Shown here piece after piece: positions 57,771 through 64,000 of a DNA stretch of 64,000 nucleotides; the first letter of the stretch is position 1, and each line of letters opens with the position of its first letter. The position numbers and the translations under genes were made by a program. Source of the DNA: Nonomuraea rubra (lineage in GTDB: Bacteria; Actinomycetota; Actinomycetes; Streptosporangiales; Streptosporangiaceae); contig NZ_JACHMI010000001.1 in assembly GCF_014207985.1 (NCBI RefSeq), positions 8,849,001 through 8,913,000 of the forward strand. Direction: 5' to 3'. The notes under the pieces were generated by a model that was not told the DNA's origin, searched no databases, and saw only the letters and a list, made by a program, of their open reading frames with translations.

Positions 57771-58643
57771 TCAGGCGTCGTCCCGGTTCGCGGCGAGCGT
57801 CCAGACCGCGTCCTCGCCCCGGCCCTGCGCGACACCGCGCCCGAACTCGGCCACGGCCGCGTCGAACAGCGGGGCCCGCGTGCCGGAGGAGGACAGCGCG
57901 TGCTGGAACGTCCGGGCCGCCTTCTCATAGGTGGCGAGGGTCGCCTGGTCGGTGCTGAAGTCCTCGTCGGCGAGCCGCTGGGCTATCTCCTCCTGCTGGA
58001 ACTCCAGCACGCTGGCCACCCGCACCGCCAGTGGCATGAACTCCTTCGGCGAGATCCCTTGCGCCTTGGCGTACCGGGCGGCCTCAGCGAACGCGGCGAG
58101 GATGGTCATGTGGAAGGCGCCGACCGTGGCGGCCTCCAGGACGTTCGCGCCCTCCGGGGACTCGGAGACGTGGCGAGAAATGCCGCCGAGAAGCGCCAGT
58201 GGCTGCCGGGCGGTCTCCCATTCCGGTTCGCTGCCGGAGACCAGGAGCAGGAAATCGTCTCGTCCGACTTGTTCCGGATAACCGACGATCACAGCGTCGA
58301 GGTAGCCGCCGCCTTGCTCGGCGACCCGATCCCGCATCGGCCGCGCCTGATCAGGACTGCCCGTGGTCATGTTGACGACGACGCGGCCGGCCAGCGTCCC
58401 GGCGTCGCCGAGAACGGCCTGGACGACCTCGTAGGTGCTGAGGCAGATCACCACGATCCGCGCGCGCCCCACGGCCTCCTGTACGGTCGCGACGGCGGAG
58501 CACCCCGAGGCCGTCAGAGCCTGTGCGCGCTCCGGAGTCCTGTTCCACACCGTGACGTTCGCTCCCCTGGCCGCTAACGTCCTGGCCAGAGCAGACCCCA
58601 TGAAGCCGCAGCCGAGCACGGCCACATCGAGCTGAGCAGACAT
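57771..58643 (-). CDS. NAD(P)-dependent dehydrogenase, imine-reductase-like
   Basis: A 290-residue protein; I use ATG 58643 (AGGGACAC upstream), since the leader from 58688 is polar and unlike the family. The Rossmann start is VAVLGCGFMGSALARTL, followed by WNRTPERAQAL with the basic NADPH-type residue. NMTTGSPDQARPM and YLDAVIVGYPEQVG are closer to imine reductases than to 3-hydroxyisobutyrate dehydrogenases, where the sequence is N-L-T-S-G-T-P. The C-terminal helical domain (VGAFHMTILAAFAEAARYAK) forms the dimer. It would reduce a cyclic imine or a beta-hydroxyacid-like carbonyl. An amine oxidase and a TetR regulator lie downstream on the other strand, so an amine/imine substrate is plausible. 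Confidence 0.82.
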   Translation of the reverse strand: MSAQLDVAVLGCGFMGSALARTLAARGANVTVWNRTPERAQALTASGCSAVATVQEAVGRARIVVICLSTYEVVQAVLGDAGTLAGRVVVNMTTGSPDQARPMRDRVAEQGGGYLDAVIVGYPEQVGRDDFLLLVSGSEPEWETARQPLALLGGISRHVSESPEGANVLEAATVGAFHMTILAAFAEAARYAKAQGISPKEFMPLAVRVASVLEFQQEEIAQRLADEDFSTDQATLATYEKAARTFQHALSSSGTRAPLFDAAVAEFGRGVAQGRGEDAVWTLAANRDDA

Positions 58644-59094
58644 CCGCGTGTCCCTTCGTGTGTCAATTGCTCGATCGGTCCCGTGCATGAGCGGAATCAG
58701 CGGTCATGAGCTCATCAGGCCGACCGCGCCTTCCCAGGTAAGCCTGCGCCCGGTGAGCCAGGCCGTGATTGATCCCACGTGCCACGCGATCTGAAGGAAA
58801 CGTCACCGGCCCCGGTAATGGGGTGTGAGCCAGGTTCCAGGACGATCGATCACCAGTTCTGGGAGGTTTCCACCGGACCGGCACCCGGCTTCTCGTACTC
58901 TCAGCGCCTGGCCGTATAGGGGCTCTGCCGGGGTTAGCGATCAAGATCGCCAATGACACTCGCCAGCAGCCGTCGAGCGTGACACGGGGGCGGGACCGTG
59001 GACGGAATCTTCATCCCGACCATGGGCCGAGGCAGGCGTCATCGGCTCCGATTGAGGCCGCTGGGTTAGGACCCGTCTCTACACCTACAGGAGA
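58644..59094. other. Intergenic region without a supported gene
   Basis: Weak open frames only. One minus-strand frame (58959 leftward, 98 codons) has no ribosome binding site and no recognisable family. The stretch may be decayed sequence and the promoter region of the dehydrogenase. Confidence 0.4.
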
Positions 59095-59135
59095 TTGACA
59101 TCATCTTCCTTCTCAGTAACTATACTGACCAGTCA
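59095..59135 (+). promoter_or_regulatory. Promoter with TetR-type operator
   Basis: TTGACA (59095-59100) and TATACT (59120-59125) are 19 bases apart. The palindrome CTGACCAGTCAG (59124-59135) overlaps the -10 hexamer. Its core TACTGAC-xx-GTCAG matches the longer palindrome at 60492-60515, so the same TetR-type regulator may bind both. Confidence 0.6.
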
Positions 59136-59221
59136 GGCCAGTTCAGAGCTTCTGAGACCATGGGCCCATTCACTGACGGGCTGCGGTGGCAGCACGGAAG
59201 CCAGAGGACATCCAACTGACA

Positions 59222-59505
59222 CCCGGATCTCGCACGTGCGGCTGCCGCGCAGACACACCCGCCGGGCCGTGCTCCTGGGCGACGCCACGCACTGCATCAA
59301 CCCGGTGTGCGGGGTGGGGGCGTATGCGTCGTTGCCGGGCGCGAAGACGGCGGCCGAGTCCCTGCGGGAGACGGATGACGTCACGTCCGCCTTCGCACGG
59401 TTCGAGTCCGGCGTCCGGCCCTTCACCAGAACGGCACAGAGCATCACAGCGCGGACCGCGGGGCTCAGCACCGGGGACGCAGCGCCACCATCCCGGCGAC
59501 GCTGA
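59222..59505 (+). pseudogene. FAD-dependent monooxygenase C-terminal fragment
   Basis: The frame gives RISHVRLPRR, then AVLLGDATHCINPVCGVGAY, the G-D-A-x-H segment of PHBH-type monooxygenases that binds FAD ribose and pyrophosphate, then ARFESGVRPF. The FAD-binding start of the protein is missing, and the sequence after 59505 continues in another frame (LTRFNSRRRAIRLVA). It is a remnant, perhaps the former target gene of the TetR regulator that follows. Confidence 0.62.
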
Positions 59506-59602
59506 CGAGGTTCAACAGCCGCAGGCGGGCCATTCGCCTGGTCGCGTGGTGGCCGAGCACACTGGCCCCGAGAGATGTCACTACTGCACGTGAGAGAGAC
59601 TG

Positions 59603-60157
59603 ATGGGACGCACAGCAGGACGAGGGCCCGAAGACACCAAGCGCTTGATCCTGGACGCCGCAAGGGGCGTCGTCGTGTCGCAGGGAGCCCGGGCGACCCT
59701 TGACGACGTGGCAGTCGCGGCCGGCCTGACCCGCGGGGCGGTGATCTACCACTACAGCTCGAAGAACGCGCTGTGGATCGCGCTGGCCCGCGACGCGATT
59801 GCCCAGTTCCACCAGGCAGTGCAGGACCGCGTCGAGGACGGCCGGGCGCCTGGCCGTCTGGCACGCGCCTTCATCCGTGCGTCGCTGGAGGGCGACCAGA
59901 TCGACGCGGTCGGCGAGCGGTTGTTCCTCCTGGCCGCCCTCGCGGCTGCCCCTGGTGTCCCCGAGCTCGTCGCCGAGGACGGGGTCCGCTGGAAGGCGGA
60001 GATGGCCGAAGACGGACTCTCCCTGGGAGCACGGACCGTCATCCTCAACGCCGTCGACGGCGCCGGTTTGATGACGGGATGGGGGCTCAAGCCCGACCGC
60101 GCGGAGCTCGTCGCCCTGCGCACCGAGCTGGAGAACCTCACCACTCCCGGCTCCTAA
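59603..60157 (+). CDS. TetR-family transcriptional regulator
   Basis: A 184-residue protein from ATG 59603 with a GAGAGA stretch upstream. The N-terminal HTH reads ATLDDVAVAAGLTRGAVIYHY, with the typical L-x-x-H-Y ending at helix 3, followed by helix 4 SKNALWIALARDAIAQF. The rest is a helical ligand-binding domain, no specific family. It follows a monooxygenase remnant and precedes an amine oxidase. Two palindromes (59124-59135 and 60492-60515) with the same core flank it, so it probably represses the amine oxidase and perhaps its own transcript. Confidence 0.88.
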   Translation: MGRTAGRGPEDTKRLILDAARGVVVSQGARATLDDVAVAAGLTRGAVIYHYSSKNALWIALARDAIAQFHQAVQDRVEDGRAPGRLARAFIRASLEGDQIDAVGERLFLLAALAAAPGVPELVAEDGVRWKAEMAEDGLSLGARTVILNAVDGAGLMTGWGLKPDRAELVALRTELENLTTPGS

Positions 60158-60486
60158 CACCGCTTCGGGCGCATCGACGACCTCCGTTCGGCGCCGCCGG
60201 TGCCGCGAGGTCCGGCCTGTTCGCTCCTCTGGCGATGACCTCGTGCACGGCGGGCCGTGACCGGTTGATGCGGGCGCGGAAGAGCCACTGTTCGGCCGCC
60301 GCGTCCAGCAGCGCGTGGCCCAGGATCGTCATGTCCATCGTGCGCCTGAGCAGGCTCGCGCCCGGCACGGCCACGGCACTCACCGTCGGCCGAGCGACAT
60401 GTCTGCGCTGTGGAGGGGCTGGCGACCGGGCCGGTTGTCCCCATGGGTTCTCCCCATCATCCGTACCGACGAGTGAACTCACCGAG
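60158..60486. other. Intergenic region without a supported gene
   Basis: No coding frame has a recognisable family or a good start. Leftward and rightward open frames here have arginine- and serine-rich shadow composition. The region may be decayed sequence. Confidence 0.4.
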
Positions 60487-60515
60487 TTGGAACTGTACTG
60501 ACTTGTCAGTACAGT
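60487..60515 (+). promoter_or_regulatory. Promoter and perfect TetR-type palindrome before the amine oxidase
   Basis: ACTGTACTGAC (60492-60502) and GTCAGTACAGT (60505-60515) are perfect 11-base arms around TT. TTGGAA (60487-60492) and TACAGT (60510-60515) form a 17-base-spaced promoter, so the palindrome fills the space between the hexamers, an effective repressor site. Confidence 0.75.
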
Positions 60516-60558
60516 AACTGGCAGAGGCCGGCAGGCCACACACGAACGGAGCGCGAAC

Positions 60559-61911
60559 ATGAACAGTGCCAGTACCCGATCCACCGACGTCGTCGTGGTC
60601 GGTGCCGGACTCGCAGGGCTCACGGCGGCGGATCAGCTCGCCCGAGCCGGGCATGACGTCGTCGTCGAGGGTCGCGATCGCGTCGGCGGACGTATCCGCA
60701 AGGCCGAGATCGCGGGTGTCTCCGTCGATGCCGGAGCGACGTGGGTGGCTCCGGGCCACGCAGCGGTACGCGATCTCGCGAGCCGGCTCGGCTGCGAGTT
60801 CATGCCCCAGTTCCGCCCTGGCAAGGGGGTCCTCTCCTTCGGGGGCAGGCGCAAGATCGACGGCCTCACCGCCCTGGCGCCCTGGGTGATGCTCGACGTC
60901 TGGCGCATCTTGAGAGAGCTGCAGAAGATGGTCGACGACCTTCCCGTCTCATCGCCTTGGGAGCACCCCCATGCCGCGCGGCATGACTCGATGTCGCTCG
61001 GCGAGTGGCTGACCGCGGAGCACGCCCTGAAGGACACCCGGAAGTTCTTGAATGTCCTCAGCCTGGTGCATTGGGGTGCGCCCGTCGGCGAGGTGTCGCT
61101 GTTCAACGTGATGCGCTACATCAAGACCCTGGGCGGCATCGAGCACATGCTCTCCGTCGAGGGCGGTGACCAGCAGGACCGCGTGCTGGGAACGACGTAC
61201 ACGCTGGTCAGCAGGCTCGCCGACACGCTGGAGTCCCCCGTGCTCGTCGACTCCCCCGTAGAGCGCATCACCACAGTCGGTGAGCGCGTCACCGTCGAGA
61301 CCAGCAAGCACACCATCGAGGCGCGGTACGTCATCGTGACGGCGTCGCCGGCACACCGCTCGACCATCGAGTTCACGCCCGCCCTCCCGGAGCCCCACTA
61401 CGGGCTCTCCCGCAGTTGGCGGCTCGGAGCGCTCAGCAAGGCCTTCGTCGCCTACGACCGCCCCTTCTGGCGAGACGAAGGCCTGTCGGGAGAGGGAATG
61501 TCCGACGACGAGACCGTCTTCCTCACCTTCGACGTCACCCCCGCCGCCGGCAGCCCCGGCATCCTCATGGTGTTCTGTGACGCACGCGGGTTCGACGCGT
61601 ACGACAAGGACGAGCGACACCGCCGCGTCGTGAGGCAGCTCACCCACATGTACGGTGAGCCCGCGCGCCACGCCATCGACTACACCGACTTCTCCTGGGG
61701 CAACGACACGTTCGCCCCCGGCGGGCCGAATCCGGCGGTCGGGCCGAAAGCATGGACGACATTCGGACGGTTCCTTCGCGAGCCGGTCGGGCTGGCGCAC
61801 TGGGCCGGCACCGAGACAGCCGATGAGACGTCGGGAACCATGAACGGCGCGATCCTGTCGGGCCGGCGGGCAGCAACCGAGGTGGCCGCCCGTCTGGACG
61901 CCGGGAAGTGA
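60559..61911 (+). CDS. Flavin monoamine oxidase
   Basis: A 450-residue protein from ATG 60559 (CGGAG upstream). The FAD site starts VVVVGAGLAGLTAADQLARA, then VVVEGRDRVGGRIR, the amine oxidase signature although the usual L-E-A is changed to V-E-G. GATWVAPGHAAVRDLA and later GGDQQDRVLGTTYTLVSRLA are typical substrate-side segments. The C-terminus has LAHWAGTETADETSGTMNGA and ILSGRRAATEVAARL, the second FAD contact. It oxidises a primary or secondary amine to imine with FAD and oxygen. It lies directly under a TetR-type operator, and a divergent imine-reductase-like gene lies 2 kb upstream. No signal peptide is visible, so it would be cytoplasmic. Confidence 0.9.
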   Translation: MNSASTRSTDVVVVGAGLAGLTAADQLARAGHDVVVEGRDRVGGRIRKAEIAGVSVDAGATWVAPGHAAVRDLASRLGCEFMPQFRPGKGVLSFGGRRKIDGLTALAPWVMLDVWRILRELQKMVDDLPVSSPWEHPHAARHDSMSLGEWLTAEHALKDTRKFLNVLSLVHWGAPVGEVSLFNVMRYIKTLGGIEHMLSVEGGDQQDRVLGTTYTLVSRLADTLESPVLVDSPVERITTVGERVTVETSKHTIEARYVIVTASPAHRSTIEFTPALPEPHYGLSRSWRLGALSKAFVAYDRPFWRDEGLSGEGMSDDETVFLTFDVTPAAGSPGILMVFCDARGFDAYDKDERHRRVVRQLTHMYGEPARHAIDYTDFSWGNDTFAPGGPNPAVGPKAWTTFGRFLREPVGLAHWAGTETADETSGTMNGAILSGRRAATEVAARLDAGK

Positions 61912-61983
61912 CCACGCCCACTCGGATCGGTCCGCGGCGGCCCCGCTCTCCTACCTGCCGCTCTTCCTCGCCGGACGGGGGCG

Positions 61984-62076
61984 CATGCCGTGCTCGCGAT
62001 GGCCGGTGCCACGATCATGCCCTTCACCCTGACTCCGATCCGAGTCCTGATCCCAACAGCCAGAGCGCCAGCCCTG
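61984..62076 (+). pseudogene. MFS transporter fragment (QacA/EmrB-like)
   Basis: The frame gives HAVLAMAGATIMPFTLTPIR and then VLIPTARAPAL. This resembles the G-A-x-L-M-P-x-T-L-x-L-I-R segment of 14-helix drug transporters, between helix 3 and 4. Only about 30 residues can be matched, and no start or stop is natural. Low to moderate confidence. An overlapping minus-strand 33-residue hydrophobic frame (62125 leftward, MASARKTLVTGSITLVAGLA) with AAAGGA upstream is the alternative reading. Confidence 0.45.
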
Positions 62077-62079
62077 CCA

Positions 62080-62570
62080 CAAGAGTTATCGAGCCGGTGA
62101 CAAGCGTTTTACGGGCTGAGGCCATGAAGAATCCTTTCGAGGGATTTGGTCGGGCCAAGTCTTCGAAACACCCCATTCAGGCGCTGTCCGCACGGCCTCC
62201 TGCCATCTGAGGAATCGAGCTACATCCTTTGGTTGACACCGTCTCACCCCGTGATTCGGCCCCCAAGCGGTCCTTAGCCGCGAAGTCCTTCGTCCACCCG
62301 GCCGGAGCCGGCCGAAGCCCGAGTGCGCCGATTGCGGCACATCGGTGTGACCGCCGAGGAGACCGCCACTGCACAGATACCGGATATCACGCAACTACCG
62401 CCGATCTTCATCAGCCACCCCCGACGCCGAACGCATCCTGCTGTCCCGCTGCCCCGCCATCCAAGACGCACCACCGTTTCTTGATCACGACCCGGCCACT
62501 GCTGACGGGCGAGGTCAGCCTCCTGGGCGCGGGCCACGCCAGGCGATAGGTGCTGCAGCGGTTCGACCAG
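62080..62570. other. Intergenic region with no supported gene
   Basis: No recognisable gene, repeat or hairpin is seen. Short frames on either strand have no convincing start. It lies between two gene fragments and is probably decayed sequence. Confidence 0.4.
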
Positions 62571-62574
62571 CGGG

Positions 62575-62814
62575 GGTGTGCTCCCGCTGCTCCCCGGTCA
62601 GGGCGCGGACGGGCTCGGCCTGACCGGCCGTGAGACCATCACGGTCTCCGGGCGGGCCGCGCTCGACGGACCGGACCGCCCGCCCACGCTCACCGTGGCC
62701 GCCGACGCCATCACCTTCCAGGCCCGCCTCCGCCTCGACACCGCCCGCGAAGCCGCCTGCTACCGGCACGGCTGCATCATGCCTTACGTCCTGCGCCACC
62801 TACTGGCGGATTGA
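62575..62814 (+). pseudogene. Aconitate hydratase C-terminal fragment
   Basis: The frame gives VLPLLPGQGADGLGLTGRET, then ITFQARLRLDTAREAACYRH, GCIMPYVLRHL and stops at 62814. Aconitase A ends with G-V-L-P-L, S-L-G-L-T-G-x-E, R-x-D-T-x-x-E and Y-x-x-G-G-I-L-x-Y-V-L-R. About 80 residues of the swivel domain remain and the catalytic body is absent. Confidence 0.75.
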
Positions 62815-63058
62815 GGTTCCCTGTGGAAGGGGGCCTCCGCACCCGGCCGCATGTCCCACTGCCTGTTCTGATTCGCGCAGGACGACGCCGCCGTGCGGAC
62901 CCGAGGCCATCCACCGCACCCAGATCTCGTCTCGTGAGCGGGCGGACTTCGACAGGACGTGGCAGGCCCGCGACGGTGCTGGGGCCTGCCTGACGACCGG
63001 GGCGATGCTGTTGAAGTGCCACGCTGGCGCCTCGCGTAAGGGAGAACCCGTCCGTACG

Positions 63059-63925
63059 TCAGTCTTCGGCGGACGGTATGACCGCGCCCAGGTTGGTCCG
63101 CGAGAGGACGGAGTGGCCTGCATCCACGAAGAAGTGCTGGCCGGTGACATAGGCGGCCAGGTCCGAGTTCAGGAAGAGCGCCACCCTGGCGGTCGACTCC
63201 GGCTGCATCATGGGCATCGGCAGCGCGTTGAAGTAGTAGCCGGCCTGGTGCATGTGCTCGACGGTCCCGCCCTCGTGGCCGGCGTAGCGGTCCAGCATGC
63301 CCTGCCACGAGGTCATCTCGCTGGCGATGAAGCCGGGCTTGATCGCGTTGCAGCGGATGCCGAAGGGCGCGACCTCCACCGCCACGTTCTTCATCAGGCC
63401 GATGACGCCGGCCTTCGCCGCCGTGTAGTGCGCGATGCCGGGGTCGGGGTCGTCGGAGTTGGACGAGGCGGTGATGACGATGGAGCCGCTCTTCCGTTCG
63501 ATCATGTGGGACAGGACCGCCTTGACCGAGCGCCATACCCCCGTGAGGTTGACGTCGATCATGTCCTGCCAGGTCTCGTCGTCCAGCTCCCAGACTTTCC
63601 CCTCGGTGAGGATGCCCGCGTTGGCGATGAGGCAGTCGATCCTGCCGAACTCGGCGATGCCCTGGGCGACGGCGTCGTCCAGCGCCTGCTGAGAACGCAC
63701 GTCCGCGACGAACGGCAGAGCACGCCGGCCCAGATCCTCGACGAGGCGAACCGTCTCGGCGAGGTCTTCCTTGCCTGCCAGGTCGTACGGCACCGTCCTG
63801 ATGGGAGCGTCGATGTCCGTGAGGATGACGTCCGCGCCCTCCTGTGCCGACGCGAGAGCGTGGGCGCGGCCCTGTCCGCGGCCTCCGCCGGTGATGAACA
63901 CCACTTTGCCGTCCAGCAGGCCCAT
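63059..63925 (-). CDS. Mycofactocin-type SDR oxidoreductase
   Basis: A 288-residue protein; start ATG 63925 with AAGGAG 10-5 bases upstream, chosen over ATG 63958. The Rossmann motif is VVFITGGGRGQGRAHALASA, with R-G-Q-G-R-A-H, which I associate with mycofactocin-coupled SDRs. The N-A-G motif (LIANAGILTEG), S-x-12-Y-x-x-x-K catalytic site (SIVITASSNS then HYTAAKAG) and PGFIASEM follow. An extra loop (HMHQAGYYFNALPMPMMQ) and the tail FFVDAGHSVLSRTNL fit the same group. It oxidises or reduces an alcohol or ketone with NAD, possibly recycling through mycofactocin rather than free NAD. The neighbouring sequence upstream is at the window edge. Confidence 0.85.
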   Translation of the reverse strand: MGLLDGKVVFITGGGRGQGRAHALASAQEGADVILTDIDAPIRTVPYDLAGKEDLAETVRLVEDLGRRALPFVADVRSQQALDDAVAQGIAEFGRIDCLIANAGILTEGKVWELDDETWQDMIDVNLTGVWRSVKAVLSHMIERKSGSIVITASSNSDDPDPGIAHYTAAKAGVIGLMKNVAVEVAPFGIRCNAIKPGFIASEMTSWQGMLDRYAGHEGGTVEHMHQAGYYFNALPMPMMQPESTARVALFLNSDLAAYVTGQHFFVDAGHSVLSRTNLGAVIPSAED

Positions 63926-64000
63926 GAGCGTCTCCTTATACGTGAAGTTGGGGCACACCTACTTTCCTGGGCCATCAGCGCGGCCCCATAGGAAATCCGC

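Noticed and set aside
62024..62125. Minus-strand 33-residue hydrophobic peptide
   Set aside because: It has a possible ribosome binding site, but the opposite strand matches an MFS transporter segment better; kept only as an alternative in that entry.

Overview
The window is high-GC DNA with GTG and TTG starts, dense overlapping genes and actinobacterial families (LacI and TetR regulators, a mycofactocin-type SDR, ISL3/IS256/ISAzo13 elements, large secreted DNRLRE/NucA proteins). It fits a filamentous actinomycete chromosome, perhaps Streptosporangiales (Nonomuraea/Actinomadura-like). The taxonomic guess is inference only.

Layout. 1-4.8 kb: an operon of a phosphorylase-like 3' fragment, a thymidylate-kinase-like protein, a DUF2797-like protein and a SAM methyltransferase, then a convergent NUDIX gene and an unknown gene. 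4.9-6.2 kb: a DAO-type flavoprotein. 6.3-20.4 kb: a defence-island-like block. It holds a NACHT NTPase with a C-terminal PD-(D/E)XK domain cut by an in-frame TGA, a small Cys-rich protein, a single-chain type ISP restriction-modification enzyme, and two large unrecognised proteins that converge on each other and both carry a D-x12-E-x-K nuclease-like motif. 20.4-23.1 kb: decayed ISL3, IS5 and IS3 remnants. 23.5-31.2 kb: a 2332-residue secreted protein ending in a NucA/NucB-like DNase tip, followed by an acidic protein that is a candidate immunity protein.

31.3-45 kb: an insertion-sequence graveyard (IS481/IS3-like integrase, IS1380, IS5, two IS256, an intact ISL3 with 8-bp target duplication, an ISAzo13 nested in an IS256). 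Set in it are an AIPR-type abortive-infection gene, the 5' stump of an RHS-type polymorphic toxin, and a tRNA 3'-half attachment core beside an integrase fragment.

45-56.7 kb: a catabolic locus with a frameshifted GH43-like gene, a 2-hydroxyacid dehydrogenase, a LacI regulator, a DUF2264 protein and a divergent ABC importer (binding protein, two permeases, fused double ATPase). Two LacI-type operators and two promoter candidates lie in the divergent region. 56.8-64 kb: an IS30 fragment, an imine-reductase-like dehydrogenase, a TetR regulator with two matching palindromes, a flavin amine oxidase, a mycofactocin-type SDR, and stumps of a monooxygenase, an MFS transporter and an aconitase.

Most likely new biology: the convergent nuclease-motif pair at 15.2-20.4 kb, the NACHT-nuclease with its single TGA in place of an expected Trp codon, and the NucA/NucB-tipped secreted toxin with its downstream partner. 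All family calls come from reading the translated sequence; no database search was run.
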